Assembly: GCA_030655215.1 (NCBI GenBank)
Contig: JAURVZ010000092.1
Location: forward strand, 1-32,564
Direction: 5' to 3'
From: Pseudolabrys sp.
GTDB taxonomy: Bacteria; Pseudomonadota; Alphaproteobacteria; Rhizobiales; Xanthobacteraceae
Length of the DNA stretch: 32,564 nt
The notes under the pieces were generated by a model, which saw only the letters and a program-made list of their open reading frames with translations, did no database searches and was not told the origin of the DNA. The position numbers and the translations under genes were made by a program. Positions 15,190 to 22,791 of the stretch are shown piece by piece. How positions within the stretch are numbered: position 1 is the first letter of the stretch; each line of letters begins with the position of its first letter.

Positions 15190-16178
15190 GCCTGCGCATT
15201 CCAGACGGCGGCGCGGACATCGATTTTCTTGGCAATGATGCCAAGACCGAAGAACTGGTCGGCGACCGCCTGCTGCTGCTTGATGACGTCGTCGGTCACC
15301 GGCTTGATCGTATAGTTGGCGCGCTCGGCGGCAACGCGCTGGATCTCGACATCGATGCCGGTGATCTCAGCGAGCTGCGTCGCGATCTCGTTGCGGTGCG
15401 TCTGCGCCCAGGTGCCGATGGTGCCGAGCTGCGTCAGGAACTGCTTCAGCGTTTCCGGATGATCGGCGGCAAAGCCGCGCCGCGTGATCAGGAAATTGTT
15501 CGATTTGATCTCGCTGCCAAGCGCGGCAATCACCTTGCCGTTCAACTTCTTTTCGGCGAGCGCCAGATAAGGGTCCCACACCGACCAGGCGCTGACATCG
15601 CCGCGCGACAGCGCCAAAGGCGCGTCCGACGGCGCGAGCAATACCGGCGTCACATCGGTGTATTTCAGCCCGGCCTTTTCCAGCGCGGCAACGAGGAAGT
15701 AGTGCGCGCTGGTGCCGTTGGCGACAGCAACGCGTTTGCCCTTCAGATCAGCCACGCTGTTGATGCCGGAGCCGGGCAGAACGACAATGCCTTCGCCATT
15801 ATCGCCGGACTGCTGCGCGGCGGCGTATTGCACGTCGAAGCCGCCGGCCTGCGCGAAGATGATCGGTGTGTTGCCGGAAGAGGAGAAATCCATGCTGCCG
15901 ACATTGAGCGCCTCGAGCGCCGGATTGCTGAACGGAAACACTTTCCAGACAACTTCAATGCCGCGCGGCTCGAAGAATTTCTCCAGCACCTTCTGCTGCT
16001 GGGCGATGACGAGAAGGCCGCCGCGCTGATAAGCGATCCTGATCTGCTTCGGCGGCGCCTTCTCGGCTTGCGCAAAGGCCGGTGTGGCGAGCGCGGTCAG
16101 CGACAGAGCGGCGGAGGCCTGCAACAGGCGCCGCCGCGAAAGCGACAGGGATTTCGATTCATCGTGATCGTGTGACAT
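15186..16178 (-). CDS. ABC transporter substrate-binding protein, aliphatic sulfonate (SsuA/TauA) type
   Basis: A 330-residue periplasmic binding protein. The leader carries S-R-R-R-L-L at residues 14-19, a twin-arginine-like motif, and is cut near A-T-P-A-F-A-Q-A (about residue 37). The mature chain has the SsuA/NMT1-like signature: I-R-I-A-Y-Q-R-G at the start, E-A-L-N-V-G-S-M-D-F-S-S-S-G-N-T-P in the first lobe, D-L-K-G-K-R-V-A-V-A-N-G-T at the hinge, and S-A-W-S-V-W-D-P-Y in the second lobe. SsuA/TauA proteins deliver alkanesulfonates or taurine to an SsuBC-like permease. No permease or ATPase gene is present here, so it must use one from elsewhere or serve another role. The ATG at 16178 has an AAGGG upstream. 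It overlaps the rhodanese gene by ATGA. Confidence 0.85.
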   Translation of the reverse strand: MSHDHDESKSLSLSRRRLLQASAALSLTALATPAFAQAEKAPPKQIRIAYQRGGLLVIAQQQKVLEKFFEPRGIEVVWKVFPFSNPALEALNVGSMDFSSSGNTPIIFAQAGGFDVQYAAAQQSGDNGEGIVVLPGSGINSVADLKGKRVAVANGTSAHYFLVAALEKAGLKYTDVTPVLLAPSDAPLALSRGDVSAWSVWDPYLALAEKKLNGKVIAALGSEIKSNNFLITRRGFAADHPETLKQFLTQLGTIGTWAQTHRNEIATQLAEITGIDVEIQRVAAERANYTIKPVTDDVIKQQQAVADQFFGLGIIAKKIDVRAAVWNAQA

Positions 16179-16382
16179 GCGCGGCCCTTGAGTGATTGCG
16201 TTGCGCAACTATTGCTCAGGGCTGAGGCTTGAGACGATTCCAAGTTTCGTTCGAAGTTGGATGGAACATCCTGCTGTTTCCCATTCCGGGAGACCGAAGA
16301 ATCTCCGCAAAGGAAATTATTCTTGAAGACAGCGGTCGGGCAGTGCGCCGCTGCGCGGCGCGGTGGCCGTCAACGTCCGCCT

Positions 16383-19300
16383 TCACCATGCGTATTTGAC
16401 GCTGCCCTTGCCGGCGTAAGCGGCTGTCGTCTGTGAAAACTCGCCATCGAACGAGCCGGCCAGTGACCAGCCATTGTGCCACTTCATCTCGGCGCCGAGC
16501 GACAGCAGGGCTGCATTGGCGGAAGGCTGCGCGCCGTTCACGTTGAAAGTCGCGCCAGGCAGGGCCCGGAATGTCGCGGTGGCGGCACGATCCGTATTCC
16601 AGTCTTTCGCCCAGGCTGCTTTCGCTTTCAGCGTGAACACGCCGTTCTGCACCAGCATGGCCTTATCGAATTTGGCGCCGACTTCGCCGCGCGTCGCTGT
16701 GACGGTCTGCGACGCATAGTTCAGGGCGAAGGTGCCTGTGCCGGACACGACGGTCTCGCCATAGGACGGCAGATAGAAGGCGGTCGATTGCAGCGCCGCA
16801 TAGGGCGTGATGCCGACCGCCGGTGTCGCATAGCGCCAGCCGCTTTCAAGCCGCGCCGTCAACGCCTGTGCCTTGAAGGTGGCGCGCAGCTGATCGGTGC
16901 CGGCGATCGTCACGGTGCGGTCGGTCGTCGTGTCCTGCCAGGAGTAGCCGAGCAGTCCGGCGACATAAGCCGCGCCAAAATTGTGCCTGGCATAAACAGC
17001 CGCGTTGAACACATCGGCCTTGCCGCCGCCGAAGCCGCCATCGAGATCGAAATGGGTGCCGGCGCCACCGAGGGCAAAACCTGCTTGAGTGTTCGGCGTG
17101 GCGCGATAGGTAGCGCCCACGGCCGTGCCGAAGATGCGGCTCGTCGTCGTGCTGGTGCCCGCGGTCGCATCGCCGGCGACGCGGCTGTTGCCGCCATAGA
17201 CGGAGGCCCAGACATTCCAGCGCGCGTCGAACGTCGCGACGCGGTCGCGCGGCGTCACCGCGGCGTAGGCGTCGTTCGCCTCACGCGAGACGCTGCGTTC
17301 CGCCGCGTATCCAATCGCGCCATCGGGCCCGCTATCACTGAACGCGCCATCGATAATGGCGTTAGCGAATTGCCCCGCGCCGCCGATGCCGGCTTGCGCA
17401 GTCGATGCGCCGGGCTGGCCGGAGGCCTGGCCGAGCGCATTGATGAGTTGCGCGTCGGTCATGTTGAGCAGCGCATCGAAGGTGGCCGGCGGCGCCCCGC
17501 CGCTCTCGACGAATGTGTTGATCGCTCCTGCGACGCCGGTCTGATTGCCGCTCGTCCCGGCGGGAAGCTGGATGGTGCTTGGGTCGAGCACCAGGAGAAC
17601 ATTGTTCGCATCATACGTCAGGTGCGGATTGCGCGCGCCTGGAGCAATGCTGCTGCCGCTGACGTTCAGGCCAGCGAATTGTGTGCCGCCGAGCCCGCCA
17701 GTGGCATTGAGGATGGTGTAGGTTCGGCCGCGGAAGCTGCCGGGCAGGGCCACGGCGTCCACTGTCGCGCCAGTGAGCGTCGCCGTGCCAGTGACATTGG
17801 TGCGGTCGGCGGCGGTCGGCGAGATTTCGACGGCATAGGAGCTGCCATTGTTGAAGGTCAGGCTGCCGTGCACCGACAACGTGCCGATGGAGTTGCCGGG
17901 CGCCAGCGTGCCGCCGGCATTGATGGTCGTTGCGCCCACCGTGCCGGTGCCGCCAAGTGTCGTGCCACTGGTCATCGTCAGGCTGCTTGAAGCCGCGATC
18001 GACCCGTTCACCACGAGCGCGCCGCCGTTCACCGTTGTTGCGCCGGAATAGGTGTTGATGCCGGACAGCGTCATGGTGCCGGTGCCGGTCTTGATCAATG
18101 ACGCGCCAGTGCCGCCGCTGGCGCCGCCATCGGCGATCACGCCAATGACATTGGTCGATAAATTGTTGGCGCCAACGGTCAGCTCATTTGCGCCGAGGTT
18201 GAATCTGCCGTTGCCGGCAATCGAACCAGCGCTGACCTTGCTGTCGCTGTTTGGACCCGTACTGGCGGAGAAATCGAAGACAGCGGCGGGGGTGTTATTA
18301 ATGAGCTGCGCATTGCCGGCCGTGCCGCCACCGTATCCGCCGCTCACAAACGAGACGGTTCCGGAATTGGCGATGGTGGCGTTGGCCGCGGTGCTGCCGC
18401 TGCCGAATGTGATCGTGCCGAACGCGTAGTTGGTGATGGCGGCGTTGCCGGCCGTGGGATGGTGCCCTAAATTGCCGTTATCGCTTAACGTGATCTGGCC
18501 GCTGTTGAAGAATGTCGAGTCGGCCAAAGTGGTGAGATTATAGACAAATATCTGGCCAAAGCCTGTATTCGTGACATGCGCGTTGCCGGCGGACGCGTTA
18601 CTCACCATTTGCATGACGGCGCGGTTGATGATCGTCGCGTTCGCGGCCGTGCTGTTGCCGTAGAAATTGAGATAGTAAACATCGTTCGAAATGGTTGCGT
18701 TGCCGGCCGAAGCGTTGTTGTCCAGGGACAGGACGCCATGGTTGACGATGGTGGCGTTGCCGAGCGAGCTGTTATCGGTGGCGGAGAAGGCGCCGGGATT
18801 GTAGATGGCGGCATTGCCGACGGTGCCGTTGCCCCGCAGATTCAAATACGAACCGTTGTAGATCGTGCCTGAGTCAATATGGCCTGAAATTGTAAGTGTG
18901 CCGCCTTCTATTCTCGTCGCGCCGGTATAAGTATTGGCGCCAGTCAGCGTCAGCGCGCCGCCGCCTTCTTTGGTCAGACCGCCGCTGCCGGTCAGCGTTG
19001 TTGCGAAGGTGACGTCATTGTCATTGGTGTCGAACGTTGCGCCGTTCGCGCCAATGGGGTTGAGTCGTCCGGAAATGTCCGTGGTGTTGCCGCTCGCCCA
19101 TCGCAGGCCGCCGCCATTGAGCGTGATGTTGCCGCTGCCGAGATTGCCGCCATTGGCGAAGGCGATCAGCCCGCCGGTGACGGTGGTGCCACCGTCGTAG
19201 GTGTTGGTTCCGGACAGCGTCATCGTGCCGGTGCCGGTCTTCACCAGCGAGCCGCCGGTGCCTGAGAGAAGGCCGCTGACCACCGTGGAGAAGTTGTTGC

Positions 19301-20282
19301 CGCCGACCGTCAGTTCGTTGGCGCCGAGATTGAACGTCCCGTTGCCTGCGATCGAGCCGGCACTGAGCTTGTTGTTGAAGTTCGGGCCGATACTCGTAGA
19401 AAAATCAAAGGCGGCACTGGCGCCGTTGTTGATCAGGCGCGCGTTGCCCGCGTTGCTGGCGCCCTGAAACACGGTCGTGGCGTTGTTGTTGTTCGTAATG
19501 ACGGCGTCGCCCGAGGTGGCTTCGTGATAGATCGTCAATGTGCCGTTGTTGGCGATTGACGCGCTGCCCGCGCTGCTGGAGTCCCTGAAAAACCAACTGC
19601 CGTTATTGGTGATAGCAGCGCTGCCGGCTGTACTGGCGTTGCTGAAAACCGTTGATCGGCCGGCATTGTTGGTGATGGTTGCGTTGGCGGCCGTGGCGGT
19701 TTCTGTGAAACCCAGGCCGTAATTGTTGATGATGGTGGCGCTGCCCGCCGTGCTGCTGTTCCCGAAACCCAGACTGTAGTGGTTGGTAATGGTGGCGCTG
19801 CCGGCGCTGCTGCTACTGTAGAAGTATAGATTGCCGGTGTTGGTGATGGTGGCGCTGCCGGCCGTGCTGGCGTTGTAGAAAATCAACACGTGGCCGTTTG
19901 TGATGGCTACGCTGCCGCCGTTGACGACGATGCCGGCGCCGACAAATTCCCACCATGTGGGGTAGGCGGCGGTGATTGTGTAGTTCGATGCCCCTGCATT
20001 GAAGGTCAAGCCGCCGAAGGTGGCGCTGGGAGTATTGAGGGTCAGCGCCGTCGTGGTCGATGAGCCGAAAAAGGCCGTGCCGGTCGGCACAGTGCCGGTG
20101 TCCCAGTTGCTGCCGGTGTTGATGTCGCCCGAGCCCGGATTGGCGAGCCACGTCGCGTCCTGCGCGGCGGCGGGCAGGGCGGCCAATGTCAGCATCGACG
20201 ATGCCAGCAGGGCGGCGCGCCAGGCGCGCATGCGCGGCGCACGGCAAGCGGATGCGTTAAAACGCGGAATACGTCTGTTCAT
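16383..20282 (-). CDS. Autotransporter (type Va) with repeat-rich beta-helix passenger
   Basis: A 1299-residue protein. The signal peptide is long (core L-L-A-S-S-M-L-T-L-A-A-L-P-A-A-A-Q, cleavage near residue 36), as is common in autotransporters; ATG 20231 would give a shorter leader. The passenger, about 37-1020, has two blocks of 20-24 residue units of the form S-T-A-G-S-A-T-I-T-N-N-G (coded at about 19440-19900 and 18330-18870), and three PATR units (for example K-T-G-T-G-T-M-T-L-S-G-x-N-T-Y) that are typical of beta-helix passengers. The last 270 or so residues form the outer-membrane beta-barrel, from W-N-V-W-A-S-V-Y-G-G to the terminal Y-A-W with its aromatic end. No protease triad or other catalytic motif is evident, so adhesion or biofilm matrix binding is the best guess. 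No terminator with a T-run follows. Confidence 0.92.
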   Translation of the reverse strand: MNRRIPRFNASACRAPRMRAWRAALLASSMLTLAALPAAAQDATWLANPGSGDINTGSNWDTGTVPTGTAFFGSSTTTALTLNTPSATFGGLTFNAGASNYTITAAYPTWWEFVGAGIVVNGGSVAITNGHVLIFYNASTAGSATITNTGNLYFYSSSSAGSATITNHYSLGFGNSSTAGSATIINNYGLGFTETATAANATITNNAGRSTVFSNASTAGSAAITNNGSWFFRDSSSAGSASIANNGTLTIYHEATSGDAVITNNNNATTVFQGASNAGNARLINNGASAAFDFSTSIGPNFNNKLSAGSIAGNGTFNLGANELTVGGNNFSTVVSGLLSGTGGSLVKTGTGTMTLSGTNTYDGGTTVTGGLIAFANGGNLGSGNITLNGGGLRWASGNTTDISGRLNPIGANGATFDTNDNDVTFATTLTGSGGLTKEGGGALTLTGANTYTGATRIEGGTLTISGHIDSGTIYNGSYLNLRGNGTVGNAAIYNPGAFSATDNSSLGNATIVNHGVLSLDNNASAGNATISNDVYYLNFYGNSTAANATIINRAVMQMVSNASAGNAHVTNTGFGQIFVYNLTTLADSTFFNSGQITLSDNGNLGHHPTAGNAAITNYAFGTITFGSGSTAANATIANSGTVSFVSGGYGGGTAGNAQLINNTPAAVFDFSASTGPNSDSKVSAGSIAGNGRFNLGANELTVGANNLSTNVIGVIADGGASGGTGASLIKTGTGTMTLSGINTYSGATTVNGGALVVNGSIAASSSLTMTSGTTLGGTGTVGATTINAGGTLAPGNSIGTLSVHGSLTFNNGSSYAVEISPTAADRTNVTGTATLTGATVDAVALPGSFRGRTYTILNATGGLGGTQFAGLNVSGSSIAPGARNPHLTYDANNVLLVLDPSTIQLPAGTSGNQTGVAGAINTFVESGGAPPATFDALLNMTDAQLINALGQASGQPGASTAQAGIGGAGQFANAIIDGAFSDSGPDGAIGYAAERSVSREANDAYAAVTPRDRVATFDARWNVWASVYGGNSRVAGDATAGTSTTTSRIFGTAVGATYRATPNTQAGFALGGAGTHFDLDGGFGGGKADVFNAAVYARHNFGAAYVAGLLGYSWQDTTTDRTVTIAGTDQLRATFKAQALTARLESGWRYATPAVGITPYAALQSTAFYLPSYGETVVSGTGTFALNYASQTVTATRGEVGAKFDKAMLVQNGVFTLKAKAAWAKDWNTDRAATATFRALPGATFNVNGAQPSANAALLSLGAEMKWHNGWSLAGSFDGEFSQTTAAYAGKGSVKYAW
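18030..18325 (-). repeat. Internal duplication in the autotransporter gene, copy 2
   Basis: This stretch repeats, at protein and DNA level, the segment at about 19180-19450. Both copies encode F-D-F-S-x-S-x-G-P-N, then S-A-G-S-I-A-G-N-G-x-F-N-L-G-A-N-E-L-T-V-G, then a PATR unit with K-T-G-T-G-T-M-T-L-S-G. DNA identity is highest in the stretch coding for the PATR unit near 18050-18100. Copy 2 has a short insertion (G-G-A-S-G-G-T-G-A-S) before the PATR. Confidence 0.75.
19180..19450 (-). repeat. Internal duplication in the autotransporter gene, copy 1
   Basis: Partner of the repeat at about 18030-18325, lying nearer the N-terminus. The boundaries are judged by eye from shared words such as G-S-I-A-G-N-G and T-G-T-G-T-M-T-L-S-G. 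The arrangement suggests the passenger grew by duplication of a whole module: a block of short T-I-T-N-N-G units followed by a PATR unit. Confidence 0.75.
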
Positions 20283-20440
20283 TGCCAGCAACGGCACGGC
20301 CCCCGCCGTCCCGTGCTTTGGTCGTAGAAATCAACGGACGGCCACCGGAATGATTCCAGAGGCGGGCGTCAAAGTCCTGACAGCGGCCTGAACGCGTTCT
20401 GAAACTTTTCTGAAATTTGAAAAATGGCGTGGCCGCCCAT

Positions 20441-20473
20441 AGAAAAAGGGCCGGCGATGAAGCCGGCCCTTTC
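20441..20473 (-). terminator. Intrinsic terminator of the first porin-like gene
   Basis: A perfect 11-bp stem pairs 20445-20455 with 20462-20472 around the loop GATGAA. Read on the minus strand it is followed by TTTTTCT. It lies 22 bases past the stop codon of the porin-like gene at 20495-21142. Confidence 0.9.
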
Positions 20474-20494
20474 AGCATTCAATTCGGCTTCGAT

Positions 20495-21142
20495 TTAGAA
20501 GCGGTAGTTCAGGCCAGCGCGGGCAACGTTGAGATTGTAGCTGCCGCCGGTGGTCACGCCGGCCAGCGTCAGGTTGACGTCGCCGGAGTGGATGTAAAGG
20601 TATTCCGCCTTGACGCTCCAACGGTCCCAGACAGCCCATTCGACGCCGCCGCCGAGAGCGTAGCCGGAGCTCCACTTGTTGTCGGAGACGGTGGCGCCGC
20701 CAACGGTCAGGCTGAGATCGGTCTTGGTGTAAGCCCAGCCGCCAGTGCCGTAGACCATGACGCGGTCGAAGGCGTAGCCGAGACGGCCACGCGCGGTGGC
20801 GAAGGCCGGGATCTTGCCGGACACGCTGAAGCCCGGGCCGGTCGCATCGCTCTTCAGCGAGGTGTACTGGATGTCGCCTTCAAGGCCGAACACCAGGCTG
20901 CCGGCCTGCCAGTTGTAGCCGAGTTGGCCGCCGCCGACGAAGCCCTTGGCATCGGTCGCGAAGTTCGGAGCCCAGCCGTAGCCGGCGTTGGCGCCGATGT
21001 AGAAGCCGGTCCAGTCGTAATAGGCCGGAGCAACATAGGCCGGAGCCTTCGAGTACGACGGGCGCGGCATGTCAGCTGCCGAAGCAACAGTGCCGGTAGC
21101 GCCGAGAACCAAAAGCGCGGCAATCGCTGTATTAAGTCGCAT
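20495..21142 (-). CDS. Outer-membrane beta-barrel protein (Omp25/RopB-like)
   Basis: A 215-residue protein with a signal peptide cut after V-A-S-A-A near residue 23. The mature chain begins with a Pro/Ala/Tyr-rich linker, then D-W-T-G-F-Y-I-G-A-N-A-G-Y-G-W, the entry motif of the small eight-stranded Omp25-like barrels. Alternating strands follow, with G-R-L-G-Y-A-F-D-R-V-M-V-Y-G-T-G-G-W-A-Y and W-S-V-K-A-E-Y-L-Y. The last residues A-G-L-N-Y-R-F end in the Phe needed for barrel assembly. The start has AGGTGGGG upstream. It is a close paralogue of the next gene, with its own promoter gap of about 220 bases and its own terminator. Such proteins stabilise the outer membrane; a transport role is not implied. 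Confidence 0.9.
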   Translation of the reverse strand: MRLNTAIAALLVLGATGTVASAADMPRPSYSKAPAYVAPAYYDWTGFYIGANAGYGWAPNFATDAKGFVGGGQLGYNWQAGSLVFGLEGDIQYTSLKSDATGPGFSVSGKIPAFATARGRLGYAFDRVMVYGTGGWAYTKTDLSLTVGGATVSDNKWSSGYALGGGVEWAVWDRWSVKAEYLYIHSGDVNLTLAGVTTGGSYNLNVARAGLNYRF

Positions 21143-21300
21143 TGAGTATCCCCACCTGTTCAGGATGATGTGTTTAAGAGTCAGTCGGTTTTTGAAAAGC
21201 CACGCACGCTGAGGCGCACCTCGTCAGAATCGCATCACGACCCCGATCTCAGTGTTAAAATCGAATGGTTAATGAAAACTAACTATGTTTAACCGCGCAA

Positions 21301-21331
21301 AAGAAAGGGGCCGGCGCAATGCGCCGGCCCC
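21301..21331 (-). terminator. Intrinsic terminator of the second porin-like gene
   Basis: A perfect 11-bp GC-rich stem pairs 21307-21317 with 21321-21331 around AAT. On the minus strand it is followed by TTTCTTTT. It lies 30 bases past the stop of the gene at 21362-22012 and separates it from the promoter of its downstream paralogue. Confidence 0.9.
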
Positions 21332-21361
21332 TCATTAGTTCAGCCGTGAAAGCCTGATCGC

Positions 21362-22012
21362 TTAGAAGCGGTAGTTCAGGCCGGCGCGGACGAGGTTGGT
21401 GCTGTAATCGCCGGAGGCCGTGAACGGGCCAGCGGTGACGCTGACATCGCCCGAGTGAATGTAGAGATATTCGGCCTTGACGGTCCAACGATCCCAGGCT
21501 GCCCACTCGATGCCGCCGCCGAGCGCGTAACCCGAGCTCCACTCGTTGTTCGAGGCTGCAAAGCCCGGAGCAGTGATGCTGAGTTCGGTGCGGGTGTAAG
21601 CCCAGCCGCCGGTGGCGTAGATCATCGCACGGTCCCAAGCGTAGCCGATACGGCCGCGCACGGTGCCGAAGGCGTTCGAACGGGCGGTGGCTGTGAAGCC
21701 GGCGCCAGTGACCGAGCTGGAGAGGTCGGCACCCTGGAAGTCGGCTTCGATGCCGAACACGAACGGGCTGCCAGCGGCCTGCCAGTTGTAGCCGATCTGA
21801 CCGCCGCCAACGAAGCCATCGGCATCGCCGAAGCCGTCGGTCCAGCCGTAGCCAGCGTTCACGCCGGCGTAGAAGCCAGTCCAGTTGTACATCGAGACGT
21901 ACGGGACGGCCTTGGTCGGCATGGCTTCACGACGCGGAAGATCCGCGGCCGAAGCCGACGAGACGATGCCCATGCCAAGCAGGGCTGCGCCGAGTGCTGT
22001 AAGAATTCGCAT
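21362..22012 (-). CDS. Outer-membrane beta-barrel protein (Omp25/RopB-like), paralogue
   Basis: A 216-residue protein with a signal peptide cut near S-S-A-S-A-A (residue 23). It shares with its neighbour the entry N-W-T-G-F-Y-A-G-V-N-A-G-Y-G-W, G-F-V-G-G-G-Q-I-G-Y-N-W-Q-A, G-R-I-G-Y-A-W-D-R, the strand S-S-G-Y-A-L-G-G-G-I-E-W-A and the ending R-A-G-L-N-Y-R-F. Identity by eye is above half, so this is a tandem duplication. Differences concentrate in the loop after the first strand pair and before the Y-S-T-N-L-V segment, expected to be surface-exposed. The upstream region contains two inverted repeats (22114-22129 and 22172-22185) that may be operators. Confidence 0.9.
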   Translation of the reverse strand: MRILTALGAALLGMGIVSSASAADLPRREAMPTKAVPYVSMYNWTGFYAGVNAGYGWTDGFGDADGFVGGGQIGYNWQAAGSPFVFGIEADFQGADLSSSVTGAGFTATARSNAFGTVRGRIGYAWDRAMIYATGGWAYTRTELSITAPGFAASNNEWSSGYALGGGIEWAAWDRWTVKAEYLYIHSGDVSVTAGPFTASGDYSTNLVRAGLNYRF

Positions 22013-22113
22013 ATTGAACCTCCGAGGTATTTCTTCTTGGGAATTGTAAGTTGACTGTATCCATAGCGGTCGCCCGCCGTGCCTCTCTTTTACCCCATTC
22101 TGAGATTTTGGCT

Positions 22114-22129
22114 GTGACTTCTAAGTCAC
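22114..22129. promoter_or_regulatory. Inverted repeat GTGACTT-CT-AAGTCAC, candidate operator
   Basis: A perfect 7-bp inverted repeat with a 2-base centre, about 102 bases upstream of the start of the porin-like gene at 22012. Its position fits an operator or a leader hairpin. The binding protein is unknown. Confidence 0.45.
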
Positions 22130-22171
22130 GGATACACATAAAGTAATTACCCCCAGATACGGAACTTTCTC

Positions 22172-22185
22172 TCACGAAATCGTGA
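22172..22185. promoter_or_regulatory. Inverted repeat TCACGA-AA-TCGTGA, candidate operator
   Basis: A perfect 6-bp inverted repeat with a 2-base centre, 42 bases beyond the first one. Both share a GTGA/TCAC core and a two-base spacer, which hints at one dimeric regulator with two sites. Confidence 0.4.
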
Positions 22186-22341
22186 CGAGGGTAGGTGGGA
22201 ACCGGTCGTCAGGGGCAAGGTTTCTTCCGGTTATGCCGCAGCCAAAATACTGTCCAATGTTGCCCGTCCTTAACGTTGATCCGGTCTTTTTAGCGCCGTG
22301 CTGACGCTCGGCTGTATTCTGCTACCTGGGAACAGGCGGCA

Positions 22342-22569
22342 ATGCAGTCGTACATTTCTGAGTTGGTCGAGATCGAGAAGGGGCTGGACCACGCTGTCGT
22401 GCATTTGCGCGAGCAGCAGAGCCTGGTCGCCGGGCTTGATTCGCCATGCAGCCGTCCGGCGCTGCTCCTGCTGCTGTCCAGCGGATTGCGAATGTATTGC
22501 TGGCTGGAAGACCGGCAACGGGCGATCGCCGAGGAAATTGCCGGGTTCAGGCCGGTCCGACAGCCTTGA
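22342..22569 (+). CDS. Possible small protein of unknown function
   Basis: A 75-codon frame: a helical start (Y-I-S-E-L-V-E-I-E-K-G-L-D-H-A-V-V-H-L-R-E-Q-Q), a Leu-rich centre, then a second helix. The helical, Glu/Gln-rich start is similar in style to short rhizobial proteins of about 80 residues. A weak GGAACAGG lies upstream of the ATG. Codon bias is less clear than in neighbouring genes, and overlapping open frames exist. I keep it as possible only. Confidence 0.35.
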   Translation: MQSYISELVEIEKGLDHAVVHLREQQSLVAGLDSPCSRPALLLLLSSGLRMYCWLEDRQRAIAEEIAGFRPVRQP

Positions 22570-22590
22570 CGAGTGGGCTCGCATCAACTA

Positions 22591-22605
22591 GAACAAATCA
22601 AGAAC
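22591..22605 (+). promoter_or_regulatory. SOS box (LexA operator) of ssb
   Basis: GAAC-AAATCAA-GAAC, a perfect alphaproteobacterial-type LexA direct repeat with seven-base spacing, 187 bases upstream of the ssb start. It matches the box before uvrA in both half-sites and spacing. Confidence 0.8.
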
Positions 22606-22791
22606 TCATTGCTGCGCGGCTGGCGGTACGCCTGTGGATTAACGGCGAACGTGCTTGCTGCGGTGGCCCCCGGGTCTAGGGTGGCGAAATATCGATAGGG
22701 GCGCCTCAGCAGCGGGCGCCCACTGACCGGCGACCGGCCCGCGGCTTTCTTGTGCCGCGCCACATCGTCTTATGGCCTTTTGGAGAGCATC

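Larger units (their letters stand above)
22013..22791. other. Regulatory region between porin-like gene and ssb, with one doubtful small gene
   Basis: These 779 bases separate divergent genes. The left 190 bases are the leader and promoter zone of the porin-like gene, AT-richer than the surroundings, with two inverted repeats listed separately. The middle holds a doubtful 75-codon plus-strand frame (22342-22569). The right part carries the ssb SOS box at 22591-22605 and about 185 bases of leader. I see nothing else in it. Confidence 0.6.

Noticed and set aside
16345..16361. GCGCCG-CTGCG-CGGCGC hairpin after the autotransporter, considered as terminator
   Set aside because: Short stem with no T-run on the minus strand; support too weak.
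16476..17990. 504-codon plus-strand frame antisense to the autotransporter
   Set aside because: Arg/Ala/Gly-rich reading with no family sign; the autotransporter barrel and PATR units occupy the other strand.
18330..19900. Regular short repeats, considered as CRISPR array or satellite
   Set aside because: They lie in frame within a single open gene and code T-I-T-N-N-G units; no constant repeat with unique spacers.
21230..21300. TTAA-rich stretch upstream of the first porin-like gene, considered as a CtrA site
   Set aside because: Half-sites are present but none has the seven-base spacing of TTAA-N7-TTAAC.
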